Shown: positions 1-7,257 of the stretch, in pieces
How positions within the stretch are numbered: position 1 is the first letter of the stretch
Layout: every line of letters starts with the position of its first letter
Source of the DNA: UCB3 sp964415605
Lineage (GTDB): Bacteria; Chloroflexota; Anaerolineae; Epilineales; Epilineaceae
Length of the DNA: 16,493 bases
Direction: 5' to 3'
Assembly: GCA_964415605.1 (NCBI GenBank)
Contig: CAYQBA010000103.1
Span: 1 to 16,493, forward strand
Made by a program: the position numbers and the translations under genes
The notes under the pieces: model-generated
The model's database searches: none
What the model was told of the DNA's origin: nothing
The model's input: the letters and a program-made list of their open reading frames with translations, nothing else

Positions 1-230
1 CCCGCGCCGCGCAGCGCGGCGAGCCGCTCGCCCGCCAGCGCCGCCAGGCAGCGCCCGAGCGCCCACTCGCGCCCGCGCCGCGTGTCGGCCAGCCCTTGCG
101 CTCGCAGCTCGGCCGTCACCCACGCCGTGTCGAGGAGCGGGCCCGCCGGCTGCGGGCGGTCGTAACGGACGGCCGCCAGCGCCTGGCGGACGGCGGCGCC
201 GTCGAGCAGCGGGGCGGGGATGGCGCTCAT
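1..230 (-). CDS. Unrecognised protein, N-terminal 76 codons, cut by the window edge
   Basis: An open minus-strand frame starts at an ATG at 230 and runs off the left edge without a stop. It begins MSAIPAPLLDGAAVRQAL and continues as an Ala/Leu/Arg-rich, probably helical segment with W37, W56 and C61. The start lies 10 bases after the trxB stop on the same strand, so it is probably the next gene of a trxB operon. No clear Shine-Dalgarno sequence precedes it; the bases just before the ATG are GCGCCGCCGG. Codon use matches the neighbours, with mostly G or C in third position. I do not recognise the family, and no motif in this fragment allows a functional call. The reading could still be a chance open frame in GC-rich DNA, but its position makes a real gene more likely. 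Confidence 0.5.
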   Translation of the reverse strand, partial: MSAIPAPLLDGAAVRQALAAVRYDRPQPAGPLLDTAWVTAELRAQGLADTRRGREWALGRCLAALAGERLAALRGA

Positions 231-240
231 CCGGCGGCGC

Positions 241-1197
241 CTACGCCCCGCCTTCCTCCGCCAGGAACCGCTCCGCCTCCAGCCCCGCCATGCAGCCCGT
301 GCCCGCCGCCGTGATCGCCTGCCGCCACTGCTTGTCCTGGACATCGCCCGCCGCGAACACCCCCGGCACGCTCGTGCGCGTCGTGCCCGGCCGCGTGACG
401 ATGTAGCCCGTGTCGTCGAGCTCGAGCTGGCCGCCCAGGAAGTCCGTGTTCGGCACGTGCCCGATGGCGAAGAACAAGCCCGCCGCCGGCAGCTCGCGCA
501 CCTCGCCCGACCGCAGGTCGCGCAGCCGGACCGCCTCGAGGACCCCGTTGCCCAGCGCCGCTTCCACGACCGTGTTCGCCACCAGCTCGATCTTCGCGTT
601 CTCCATCGCCCGGCGCTGCATGATCTTGCTCGCCCGCAGCGCGTCGCCGCGGTAGACCACGAAGACCCGCGAGCCGAACTTCGTCAGGAACGACGCCTCC
701 TCCATCGCCGAGTCGCCCCCGCCCACCACCACCAGCGGCCGGTTGCGGAACAGCGGCAGCGCCCCGTCGCACACCGCGCACGCCGAGATGCCGCGCTGCC
801 AGAGCTCCCCGTCCCCCGCCCCCGGAATGGACAGCCGCCGCGCCGTCGCGCCCGTGGCCACGATCACCGTCTGCGCCAGGAGCTCCCGGCTGTCGGTCGT
901 CACCGTGAACGGCCGCCGGCGGACGTTCACCGCCTCCACCGTTTCGGTGAAGATCCGCGTCCCAAAGCGCACCGACTGCGCCCGCATCCGGTCCATCAGG
1001 TCCGACCCCAGGATGCCCTCCGGGAAGCCCGGGTAGTTCTCGACGTCCGTCGTCGTGGTCAGCTGCCCGCCCGCCGCCACGCCGCCCGCAAACATGCCCT
1101 CTAACATGACCGGCTGCAGCTCGGCCCGCGCCGCGTAGATCGCCGCCGTGTGCGCCGCCGGCCCGCTGCCGATGATGACCACCTTTTCCACCGTCAC
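241..1197 (-). CDS. trxB: Thioredoxin-disulfide reductase
   Basis: This is a cytoplasmic FAD enzyme that passes electrons from NADPH to thioredoxin. With the chosen GTG start it is 318 residues, normal for low-molecular-weight TrxB. Visible motifs are the FAD-binding GSGPAAHTAA (residues 10-19), GGQLTTTTDVENYPGF near 43-58, the redox-active CAVC pair at C140 and C143 followed by DG, the NADPH-binding GGGDSA at 159-164, and the C-terminal FAD segment AAGDVQDKQWRQAITAAG at 282-299. The GTG at 1197 is preferred because GAGGAG lies 7 bases upstream; a longer frame to an ATG at 1245 would add 16 unconserved residues and lacks a ribosome site. It is transcribed divergently from the crotonase gene, with only 64 bases between the starts. 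A TATCAT box upstream may be its -10 element. The active-site variant CAVC, rather than the common CATC, is still a standard CxxC. Identification is secure. Confidence 0.96.
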   Translation of the reverse strand: MTVEKVVIIGSGPAAHTAAIYAARAELQPVMLEGMFAGGVAAGGQLTTTTDVENYPGFPEGILGSDLMDRMRAQSVRFGTRIFTETVEAVNVRRRPFTVTTDSRELLAQTVIVATGATARRLSIPGAGDGELWQRGISACAVCDGALPLFRNRPLVVVGGGDSAMEEASFLTKFGSRVFVVYRGDALRASKIMQRRAMENAKIELVANTVVEAALGNGVLEAVRLRDLRSGEVRELPAAGLFFAIGHVPNTDFLGGQLELDDTGYIVTRPGTTRTSVPGVFAAGDVQDKQWRQAITAAGTGCMAGLEAERFLAEEGGA

Positions 1198-1225
1198 GCG
1201 CTTGCTCCTCGATTGGGTTGACCTT

Positions 1226-1231
1226 ATGATA
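1226..1231 (-). promoter_or_regulatory. Possible -10 box of trxB
   Basis: The minus strand reads GCTATCATAAGG here, giving TATCAT about 28 bases upstream of the trxB GTG. A start of transcription near 1219 would give a short leader containing the GAGGAG ribosome site. No convincing -35 is present 16 to 18 bases upstream. The same octamer GCTATCAT occurs ahead of queC. This is inference from pattern only. Confidence 0.3.
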
Positions 1232-1261
1232 GCAACCGATCCCACCTCAGGATGACCGCCG

Positions 1262-2071
1262 ATGACCGATCCTTACGCCGCCTACCGCCACCTCCAGTTC
1301 GACCGCCCCGCCCCGCGCGTCCTGCGCATCACCATGGACCGGCCCGGCCGCCTCAACGCCGCCGACCACGGCATGCACACCGAGCTGGCGCGCGTGTGGC
1401 GCACCGTCGACGAGGACCCCGACGTCAGCGTGGCCATCCTGCGCGGCGCCGGCCGCGGCTTCTCGTCCGGCGGCGACCTCGACCTCGTCGAGGACATGGC
1501 CGACGACTTCCAGGTCCGCGCCCGCCTCTGGAAGGAGGCCCGCGACCTCGTCTACAACGTCATCGACTGCTCCAAGCCCATCGTCAGTGCCATGCACGGC
1601 CCGGCGGTCGGCGCCGGGCTCGTCGCCGGCCTCCTGGCCGACGTCAGCATCGCCGGCGAGTCCGCCCGGATCATCGACGGCCACACCCGCCTCGGCGTCG
1701 CCGCCGGCGACCACGCCGCCATCGTGTGGCCGCTCTTGTGCGGGATGGCCAAGGCCAAGTACCACCTGCTGCTGTGCGAGCCGTTGACCGGCCGCGAAGC
1801 CGAGCGCATCGGCCTGGTGTCGCTGTGCGTGCCCGACGACGAGCTGCTCGACCGCGCGCTCGCCGTCGCCGAGCGCCTCGCCGCCGGCGCGCCGAGCGCC
1901 ATCCGGTGGACCAAGTACGCCCTCAACAACTGGCTGCGCATGGCCGGCCCGACCTTCGACGCCTCGCTGGCCCTCGAGTTCCTCGGCTTCACCGGCCCCG
2001 AAGTCCGCGAGGGGCTGGCCAGCCTGCGCGAGAAGCGCGACCCGGCGTTCGACCCGGCGTCGCCGCTGTAG
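1262..2071 (+). CDS. Enoyl-CoA hydratase/isomerase (crotonase) family protein with atypical active site
   Basis: This 269-residue protein has the crotonase fold, whose members act on acyl-CoA thioesters. The oxyanion-hole segment AILRGAGRGFSSGGDLD lies at residues 58-74 and the second signature, HGPAVGAGLVAGLLADVSIA, at 112-131. Aligned by eye to rat mitochondrial enoyl-CoA hydratase, the two catalytic glutamates (E144 and E164 there) fall on V121 and H141. It is therefore unlikely to hydrate enoyl-CoA by the usual mechanism. D150 and H151, in the segment RLGVAAGDH, are candidates for an alternative acid/base. The protein may instead be an isomerase, hydrolase or another crotonase activity. 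The ATG at 1262 has AGGA 9 bases upstream. The next gene starts 11 bases after its stop, so the two may be co-transcribed, although no shared pathway is evident. Family membership is secure; substrate and reaction are unknown. Confidence 0.88.
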   Translation: MTDPYAAYRHLQFDRPAPRVLRITMDRPGRLNAADHGMHTELARVWRTVDEDPDVSVAILRGAGRGFSSGGDLDLVEDMADDFQVRARLWKEARDLVYNVIDCSKPIVSAMHGPAVGAGLVAGLLADVSIAGESARIIDGHTRLGVAAGDHAAIVWPLLCGMAKAKYHLLLCEPLTGREAERIGLVSLCVPDDELLDRALAVAERLAAGAPSAIRWTKYALNNWLRMAGPTFDASLALEFLGFTGPEVREGLASLREKRDPAFDPASPL

Positions 2072-2082
2072 GACGAGCCACG

Positions 2083-4539
2083 ATGCCATCGCCCCTCCCA
2101 TCCCCCATCGCGCCGCGCGATCGCCGCGCGGCCGCCGCCGCCGCGCCGCGCGCGCGTCTCCGCCTGGCCATGGCCACCGCCGCGCCACGCCCGCGCCTCC
2201 GCCGCGTCATCGCCGCGACCGTCGCCGCCGGCCTCGGCCTCATCGCCGCCGGCACGCCCGGCGCCCCCGCGCGCGCGCAGCGCCCGCTCAGCGACACCTT
2301 CCGCTACACCATCGGCGCCGAGGACGGCCCCGGCCAGTTCGGCGCCCTGGCCGGCCTGGCCGGCTCGCGCACCGACGACAGCGTGTGGGTCGCCGACCGC
2401 CAGAACCACCGCGTCCAGCGCTACAGCACCCGCGGCGACCTGCTGGCGCAGATCGGGACCTACGGCACCGGCGACGGCCAGCTCAACCAGCCGCGTGCCA
2501 TCGGCCTCGACGGCGACGGCAACGTCTACGTCCTGGACGCCGGCAACGCCCGCGTCCAGGTCTTCGGGCCCGACGGCGCCTTCCGCGCCCAGATCGCCGG
2601 CCGCGGCGCCGCCGACGGCCAGCTCCTCGAGCCCGTCGACCTCGCCGTCTCCGAGACCGGCACCGTCTACGTGCTGGACGCCGCGCGCGCCCGCATCCAG
2701 CGCTTCAGCCGCGACGGCGCGCTGGCCGACGCCTGGGGCGGCGTCGGCGCCGGCGAGGGCCAGATGGATCGCCCGATGGGCATCACCCTGCACCCCGACG
2801 GCACGCTGTACGTGGCCGACACCGGCAACCACCGCCTCCAGCGCTTCAGCAACCGCGGCACGTTCCTCGGCCAGTGGGGCAGCCGCGGCGCGGGCCCGGG
2901 CCAGTTCGACACCCCGATCGACGTCGTCGCCGCGCCCGACGAGACCTACTTCGTGGCCGAGCGCGGCAACCGCCGCGTCCAGCGCCTCGACGCCGACAAG
3001 AACCACCTCACCGACTGGGGGCACTTCGACGGCCTCGAGGACCTCGTCAGCGTCACCGCCACCTACGGCAACGTCGTCTACGTCGCCGACGCCCGCATCA
3101 ACAAGGTCATCCGCTACAGCCCCGAGGGCTCGTTCGAGAACGAGTGGGGCGGCGTCAAGGTCGTCGACGGCAAGTTCGACGCCCCCGGCGGCGTCGCCGT
3201 CGCCGCCAACGGGACCGTCTACATCGCCGACACCAACCACGACCGCATCCAGCGCTTCGATGCCAGGGGCGCCTTCCTCGACGGGTTCGGCGCCACCGGC
3301 CAGGCGCTGGGCGACTTCTCGCGCCCCCGCGGCATCGTCGCCGCCCCCGACACCACGATCTACGTCGCCGACAGCGGCAACCACCGGATCCAGCGCCTCA
3401 GCGCCGCCGGCACCACGCCATCCGGCTTCGGGCAGCGCGGGTCCGGCCCCGGGCAGCTCGAGCGCCCGATGGCCGCCGCCATCGGCACGGTCGGCGGCGA
3501 GCCGGTCCTGTACGTCGCCGACACCTACAACCACCGCGTCCAGCGCCTCGGCCGGACCGGCGCCTTCCAGGTCCAGTGGGGGACACGCGGGGCGGGCCCG
3601 GGGCAGCTCGACCGCCCCGCCGGCATCGCGGTCGGCCCCGACGGGAGCGTGTACGTCGCCGACACCGGCAACCACCGCGTCCAGCGCTTCGGCCCGGACG
3701 GCCAGCCGATCGGCGCGTGGGGGTCCCGCGGCGCCGGCGACGGGCAGATGAACGAGCCGCAAGGCATCGCCGTCGCCCCCGACGGCACTGTCTTCGTCGC
3801 CGACACCGGCAACGCCCGCGTCGTGGAGTATGACGCCGACGGCCGCGCCCGCGGCGCGTGGGGCATGCCGGGGACGAGCGACGGCGCCTTGGGCCGGCCC
3901 GTCGCCATCGCCGTGGCGCCCGACGGCCGCGTCGTCGTGACCGACGAGGCCACCGGGCGCGCGCATATCTATGGCATCGGCCCCGGCGGCGCCTTCCGCG
4001 CCGAGCTCTTCGACAATCCCACGCTGGCCGGCCTGCCCAAGCTCATCGACGAGCCCGCGGTCATCCGCTACAACTGGGGCGACGGGCGCCCGTCCGCGGC
4101 GCTGCCCGCCGACGGCTTCAGCCTGCGCGCCGTCGGCTACGTGTCGGCCGCCGAGGCCGGCGACCACGGCGTCGAGCTGACGGCCGACGGCGGCGCCCGG
4201 CTGTGGATCGGAGGCAAGCTCGTCGTCGACCAGTGGGCCGCCGCCACGGTGGACGCCAGGACGACGGTGAGCCTGCCGGCCGGCCGCCACCGCCTGCGCC
4301 TGGAGTACGTCGACCCGTCCGGCCCGGCCCGGCTCGCCTTCACGTGGACCCCGCGCGGCGGCCCGCTGCCGACGCCGACGCCCGGCGCCACCGCCGGGCC
4401 GGGGTCGCCGACGGCCACCCCGGGAACCCCCGGCCCGACGCCCGGCGGGGCGACCGCGACCCGCACGCCGACTCGCACGCCGACCCGCACCGGGCCGGTG
4501 TACCAGGACTTGTTCATGCCCCTGTGCCACAACCGGTAG
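2083..4539 (+). CDS. Secreted NHL-repeat protein with PA14 domain and Pro/Thr-rich C-terminal tail
   Basis: An 818-residue exported protein. An Arg-rich N-terminus leads to a hydrophobic stretch (VIAATVAAGLGLIAAG, about residues 42-57) and an Ala-rich cleavage-like site ending ARAQ. Residues about 100-631 carry some twelve NHL-type repeats, each with a core such as VYVADTGNHRVQRFG; twelve would fit two six-bladed beta-propellers. Residues about 636-760 form a PA14 domain (FRAELFDN at its start, LWIGGKLVVDQW in the middle, RLRLEYVDPSGPARLAFTW near its end), a fold often involved in carbohydrate binding. A Thr/Pro linker (about 761-803) precedes the tail VYQDLFMPLCHNR, which resembles C-terminal tails of Chloroflexota surface proteins. 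The ATG at 2083 follows AGGACGAG by 6 bases; an ATG at 2170 would give a more compact signal peptide. A cell-surface binding or scaffold role is inferred. The same frame is open upstream to 1252, but that part overlaps the crotonase gene and is not coding. Confidence 0.9.
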   Translation: MPSPLPSPIAPRDRRAAAAAAPRARLRLAMATAAPRPRLRRVIAATVAAGLGLIAAGTPGAPARAQRPLSDTFRYTIGAEDGPGQFGALAGLAGSRTDDSVWVADRQNHRVQRYSTRGDLLAQIGTYGTGDGQLNQPRAIGLDGDGNVYVLDAGNARVQVFGPDGAFRAQIAGRGAADGQLLEPVDLAVSETGTVYVLDAARARIQRFSRDGALADAWGGVGAGEGQMDRPMGITLHPDGTLYVADTGNHRLQRFSNRGTFLGQWGSRGAGPGQFDTPIDVVAAPDETYFVAERGNRRVQRLDADKNHLTDWGHFDGLEDLVSVTATYGNVVYVADARINKVIRYSPEGSFENEWGGVKVVDGKFDAPGGVAVAANGTVYIADTNHDRIQRFDARGAFLDGFGATGQALGDFSRPRGIVAAPDTTIYVADSGNHRIQRLSAAGTTPSGFGQRGSGPGQLERPMAAAIGTVGGEPVLYVADTYNHRVQRLGRTGAFQVQWGTRGAGPGQLDRPAGIAVGPDGSVYVADTGNHRVQRFGPDGQPIGAWGSRGAGDGQMNEPQGIAVAPDGTVFVADTGNARVVEYDADGRARGAWGMPGTSDGALGRPVAIAVAPDGRVVVTDEATGRAHIYGIGPGGAFRAELFDNPTLAGLPKLIDEPAVIRYNWGDGRPSAALPADGFSLRAVGYVSAAEAGDHGVELTADGGARLWIGGKLVVDQWAAATVDARTTVSLPAGRHRLRLEYVDPSGPARLAFTWTPRGGPLPTPTPGATAGPGSPTATPGTPGPTPGGATATRTPTRTPTRTGPVYQDLFMPLCHNR

Positions 4540-4696
4540 CCCGGATCACCGCCAACCGGGGCGCGGTGGCGGGCGGGCCGTCGGCGGCGGATGCCGCCCG
4601 ACCGTATCCAACCGCCGCCCGGGGGCGTCCTAACACCGCACGCACCCGCACACGGGCCGCGGATCACCGACCCGGACCTGCCCACCCGGCCCAGAC

Positions 4697-6253
4697 ATGA
4701 CCACCGACATCGACATCGACAAACCCCACGCGTCCAAGAAGCAGATCCGCGGCTCCAGCCTGCTGCTGGTCGGGCGCTTCCTGTCGATGGGGGTCAACTT
4801 CGTCGTGCAGGTGCTCATCGTGCGGCACCTCACGCAGGGCGAGTTCGGCGCCTTCAGCTATGCCCTGACCTTCGTGGCGATGGGCGAGAGCCTGGCCACG
4901 TTCGGGTTGGACCGCGCCGTCACGCGGTTCATCCCGATCTACCACGAGCGCGAGGACTACCCCCGGCTGTTCGGGACCCTCATCATGGTCATCGCCGCGG
5001 TCGTCGGCCTCGGCGTGGCGGTCGTCGTCGCCGTCCTCGGTCTGCGCGGGTTCATCGGCGGCACGCTCATCGACGACCCGCTGGCGCTGCAGCTCCTGAC
5101 CATCCTGGTGTTCCTGGCGCCGCTGCAAGCCTTCGACGAGCTCCTCGTCGGTCTCTTCGCCGTGTTCGCCAACCCCCGCGCGATCTTCTTGCGCAAGCAC
5201 GTCGTCGGCCCGCTGCTCAAGCTCGGCGTGGTGCTCGTCCTCGTCGCGTGGGGCGCCGACGCCGCGTTCCTGGCCAGCGGCTACGTGCTGGCCGGGGTGT
5301 TCGGCATCGGCCTCTACAGCGTGATCCTGGCGCGCGAGCTGCGCGCGGCCGGGCTCGGGGCGCGCTTCGACGCCCACGCCGTGCGCTACCCCGTGCGCGA
5401 GGTGCTGGCGTTTACCGTGCCGCTCCTCAGCTCCGAGCTGGTGTACACCTCGATGGCGTCGATGGACACCCTCATCCTCGGCCACTTTCACGGCACCGAG
5501 GTCGTGGCGGCCTACCGCGTCGTCTACCCCGCCGCGCGCCTCAACCAGGTGGTGCTGTCGAGCTTCGGGCTGCTCTTCACGCCGGCGGCGGCGCGGATGT
5601 TCGCCCGCGAGGACCGCGCCGGCATCAACGACCTGTACTGGCGCAACGCCACGTGGATCGCCGTGATGTCGTTCCCGGTCTTCGCCGCCACCTTCGCCCT
5701 GGCCCGGCCCGTCACCGAGCTCCTGTACGGAGCGCGCTACGCCGACTCGTGGGTCTTCCTCGCGCTCCTGTCGCTCGGCTACTACTTCAACGCCGCGCTC
5801 GGCCAGAACGGGTTGACGCTCAAGGTCTTCGGCCAGGTCCGTTATGTCGTGGCCGTGAACATCGCGACCGCGCTGTTCAACGTCGTGGTCGGGCTGCTCC
5901 TCATCCCGCGCTTCGGCGCGATCGGGGCGGCCGTGGGGACGTGCGCCACGCTCGTCGTCTTCAACGTGCTCAAGCAAGCCGGGCTGCGGCTCGGGACGGG
6001 CATCCGGCTGTTCGACCCGCGCTTCGCCCGCGCCTACGTGCCCATCGCCGGTGGCGCGGCGGGGCTGTTGGCCATCGAGCTCCTGACCGATGCCCCCGCG
6101 GCCGTCGCGATGGCGTTCGGGGCGGTGGCCTCGCTCGTCGTGCTGCGCGCCAGCCGGTCGGTGCTGGACATCGAGCGGATGTTCCCGGAGATCCTGCGCC
6201 TCCCGCTCATGCGGCCGCTCCTGGGCCTGCCGCGGCGGGCGGACGTGGCGTAG
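4697..6253 (+). CDS. Oligosaccharide flippase family membrane protein (Wzx-like)
   Basis: A 518-residue polytopic membrane protein of the MATE/MVF-related polysaccharide flippase group, which moves lipid-linked sugars across the cytoplasmic membrane. A short charged N-terminus (MTTDIDIDKPHASKKQIRG) precedes a first helix beginning SSLLLVGRFLSMGVNFVVQV; this and the following RHLTQGEFGAFSYALTF are typical of the family N-terminus. About twelve to fourteen hydrophobic segments follow, with the charged segment FARAYVP late in the protein. No clear Shine-Dalgarno sequence precedes the ATG, but the sequence resembles family N-termini from here on. No glycosyltransferase or other polysaccharide gene lies in the window, so the exported substrate cannot be inferred. 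It follows the NHL/PA14 gene after 157 bases in which I see no signal. A teichuronic-acid or O-antigen type exporter is equally compatible. Confidence 0.85.
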   Translation: MTTDIDIDKPHASKKQIRGSSLLLVGRFLSMGVNFVVQVLIVRHLTQGEFGAFSYALTFVAMGESLATFGLDRAVTRFIPIYHEREDYPRLFGTLIMVIAAVVGLGVAVVVAVLGLRGFIGGTLIDDPLALQLLTILVFLAPLQAFDELLVGLFAVFANPRAIFLRKHVVGPLLKLGVVLVLVAWGADAAFLASGYVLAGVFGIGLYSVILARELRAAGLGARFDAHAVRYPVREVLAFTVPLLSSELVYTSMASMDTLILGHFHGTEVVAAYRVVYPAARLNQVVLSSFGLLFTPAAARMFAREDRAGINDLYWRNATWIAVMSFPVFAATFALARPVTELLYGARYADSWVFLALLSLGYYFNAALGQNGLTLKVFGQVRYVVAVNIATALFNVVVGLLLIPRFGAIGAAVGTCATLVVFNVLKQAGLRLGTGIRLFDPRFARAYVPIAGGAAGLLAIELLTDAPAAVAMAFGAVASLVVLRASRSVLDIERMFPEILRLPLMRPLLGLPRRADVA

Positions 6254-6324
6254 CAGGGATCTGCGCGACGCCGCGGGGCACCCCCACTCCCGGCGCTGCG
6301 CGCCTCCCCCATCGCCCTGGACTG

Positions 6325-6346
6325 TCCGCCCAAAAGCCCGGGCGGA
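6325..6346. terminator. Weak stem-loop between convergent genes
   Basis: TCCGCCC at 6325-6331 pairs perfectly with GGGCGGA at 6340-6346 across an 8-base loop. It lies between the flippase stop and the receiver stop, which converge, so it could serve either strand. There is no T-tract on either side. The rest of 6254-6401 shows only a direct repeat of AGGGTCAC at 6381 and 6398. Confidence 0.25.
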
Positions 6347-6401
6347 GCAGGGAACGGAGAGCGCGGCTCAGGCTGCTGACAGGGTCACACGGTCTAAAGG
6401 G

Positions 6402-6776
6402 TCACGGGCGGGCGCCCGCGACCGCCGCGCGGATCGCGTCGACCACGGCGCCCGCGCCGGCGCACTTGGTGACGAACGCGGCGGCGCCCGCGGCGAGGGC
6501 GCGGGCGCGGTCGGCCCGGCTGTCGTCCATGCTGAGCACCACCGTCGAGCCGCAGCCGCCGTGGCACAGGTCGGCGACGAGGTCGAGCCCGTCGCCGCGG
6601 GCCAACGGCACGTCGGCGACGACGACGTCGGGGCGCAGCGCGGCGGCCAGATCCCGGGCCGCCTGGCCGTCGCCGGCTTCGCCGACGACGGCCAGGTCGG
6701 GCTCGAGGGCCAACATCATCCGCAGCCCGCGGCGAACGGCGGGGCGATCATCGACGAGCAGGATGCGGATGGCCAT
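6402..6776 (-). CDS. Stand-alone response-regulator receiver domain
   Basis: A 124-residue protein consisting only of a CheY-like receiver. All key residues are present: the acidic pair D9/D10 in LLVDD, phospho-acceptor D55 in VVVAD, S82 in the conserved Thr/Ser position and K104 in FVTK. There is no output domain, and the 148 bases after its stop hold no recognisable frameshifted helix-turn-helix. Its first 55 residues closely match those of the NarL-type regulator at 7258-7911 (both begin MAIR-I/V-LLVDD, then VR-x-GL and LAL, then VVGEA), so the two are paralogues. It lies 29 bases after the small membrane-protein gene on the same strand and is probably co-transcribed with it. The ribosome site is weak (GAGG, 10 bases before the ATG). 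It may be a phosphate sink or act by protein contact; that role is inference. Confidence 0.87.
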   Translation of the reverse strand: MAIRILLVDDRPAVRRGLRMMLALEPDLAVVGEAGDGQAARDLAAALRPDVVVADVPLARGDGLDLVADLCHGGCGSTVVLSMDDSRADRARALAAGAAAFVTKCAGAGAVVDAIRAAVAGARP

Positions 6777-6781
6777 CGGGC

Positions 6782-6839
6782 TTCAACCTCGAGTTCAACG
6801 CGCTTTCAACGGTAGGTCGGTCGTTCAACGGTCCTGAGG
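6782..6839. repeat. Cluster of four TTCAAC repeats between two signalling genes
   Basis: TTCAAC occurs at 6782, 6794, 6805 and 6834, mostly followed by G, and again at 7088 just upstream of the small gene. The 12-mer CTTTCAACGGTA is repeated exactly at 6803-6814 and 7086-7097. On the minus strand, the direction of the flanking genes, this reads GTTGAA. The cluster covers the last codons of the small membrane protein and the leader of the receiver gene. It could be a set of operator half-sites, though partial overlap with coding sequence weakens that. Confidence 0.45.
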
Positions 6840-7075
6840 GAGCGCGGGCGGCCGGATCCCCGGCCGGCGCACCCGGCCGCGGCGCGCGTGCATACCGCCG
6901 CCACCCCCGCCAGGACCACGGCGCCCGCGGACGCCACCCCGGGCAGGGCCCACCGGCCGGCCGGCCGGCGGGCCAGGCGCCCGAGATTGGCGCGCCGCGT
7001 CTCTTCGGCCTCGTGGCGCAGCATCTGCTGATGGGCCGCGCCCAGGCGTTCGAGCATGTATGGGCTCATGTGCAT
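6806..7075 (-). CDS. Small membrane protein of unknown function
   Basis: An 89-residue protein beginning MHMSPYMLERLGAAHQQ. It has an amphipathic, charged N-terminal half with the pattern LRHEAEETRRANLGRLARR. A single hydrophobic helix (about residues 45-61, ALPGVASAGAVVLAGVAAV) and a basic C-terminus follow. The overall pattern resembles small Chloroflexota/Actinomycetota proteins with an N-terminal 'LA..R..EL.REAE' style helix; this is from memory and is not a named family. The ATG at 7075 is chosen because AAAGGAGG lies 6 bases upstream; a GTG at 7078 would be too close, and an ATG at 7069 is 12 bases away. The strong ribosome site is the main evidence that it is real. It precedes the receiver-only gene by 29 bases and is divergent from the NarL regulator, so it probably belongs to the same signalling locus. 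Confidence 0.66.
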   Translation of the reverse strand: MHMSPYMLERLGAAHQQMLRHEAEETRRANLGRLARRPAGRWALPGVASAGAVVLAGVAAVCTRAAAGCAGRGSGRPRSLRTVERPTYR

Positions 7076-7180
7076 CACCGGCCTCCTTTCAACGGTATCG
7101 ATGGCCCCAGGATACCGCGCCGCGCCCGCGGCCGCATCGGCCGACGGGCGGGACCGGGCTGCGACTTTTGGCGGAGGCCC

Positions 7181-7186
7181 TATAAT
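7181..7186 (+). promoter_or_regulatory. Consensus -10 box TATAAT upstream of the NarL-type regulator
   Basis: A perfect TATAAT stands out in very GC-rich DNA 71 bases before the regulator ATG. No good -35 hexamer lies 16 to 18 bases upstream, so an activator or an extended contact may be needed. Transcription would start near 7193, giving a leader of about 65 bases. Confidence 0.55.
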
Positions 7187-7208
7187 CCACCCGCAAATCG
7201 GTCACCGG

Positions 7209-7232
7209 TCGGCCGCGGGAATCGGCCGCGGG
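7209..7232 (+). repeat. Tandem 11-bp direct repeat in the regulator leader
   Basis: TCGGCCGCGGG occurs at 7209-7219 and 7222-7232 (13-base period), between the TATAAT box and the GGGAGGAG ribosome site. Each copy contains the palindrome CCGCGG. It may be a protein-binding site, or it may fold in the leader RNA; nothing shows which. Confidence 0.4.
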
Positions 7233-7257
7233 CGGTGCGCCGCCTGGGAGGAGCGAG

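Noticed and set aside
220..1104. A 294-codon plus-strand frame opposite trxB
   Set aside because: It is composed of Arg/His/Pro-rich low-complexity sequence, and trxB on the other strand is unambiguous.
1252..2082. N-terminal extension of the NHL protein through the crotonase gene
   Set aside because: The extension is Arg/Pro/His-rich and overlaps the crotonase in another frame; a ribosome site and signal-like sequence support the start at 2083.
1552..4530. A 992-codon open frame on the minus strand opposite the NHL gene
   Set aside because: Its translation is Gly/Ala/Val/Asp-rich with periodic echoes of the NHL repeats on the other strand and no family motif. It is a by-product of GC-rich codon use.
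6254..6401. Possible lost LuxR DNA-binding domain downstream of the receiver-only gene
   Set aside because: I read the minus strand after the receiver stop in other frames and saw no LTxRExEVL or KTVKxH pattern, so there is no evidence for a recent frameshift.
4591..6837. A 748-codon plus-strand frame overlapping the flippase
   Set aside because: It is Arg/Pro-rich and in a shifted frame relative to the clear membrane protein.
6951..6970. CCGG-rich run resembling a short tandem repeat
   Set aside because: It lies inside the small protein's codons and is ordinary low-complexity GC-rich sequence.
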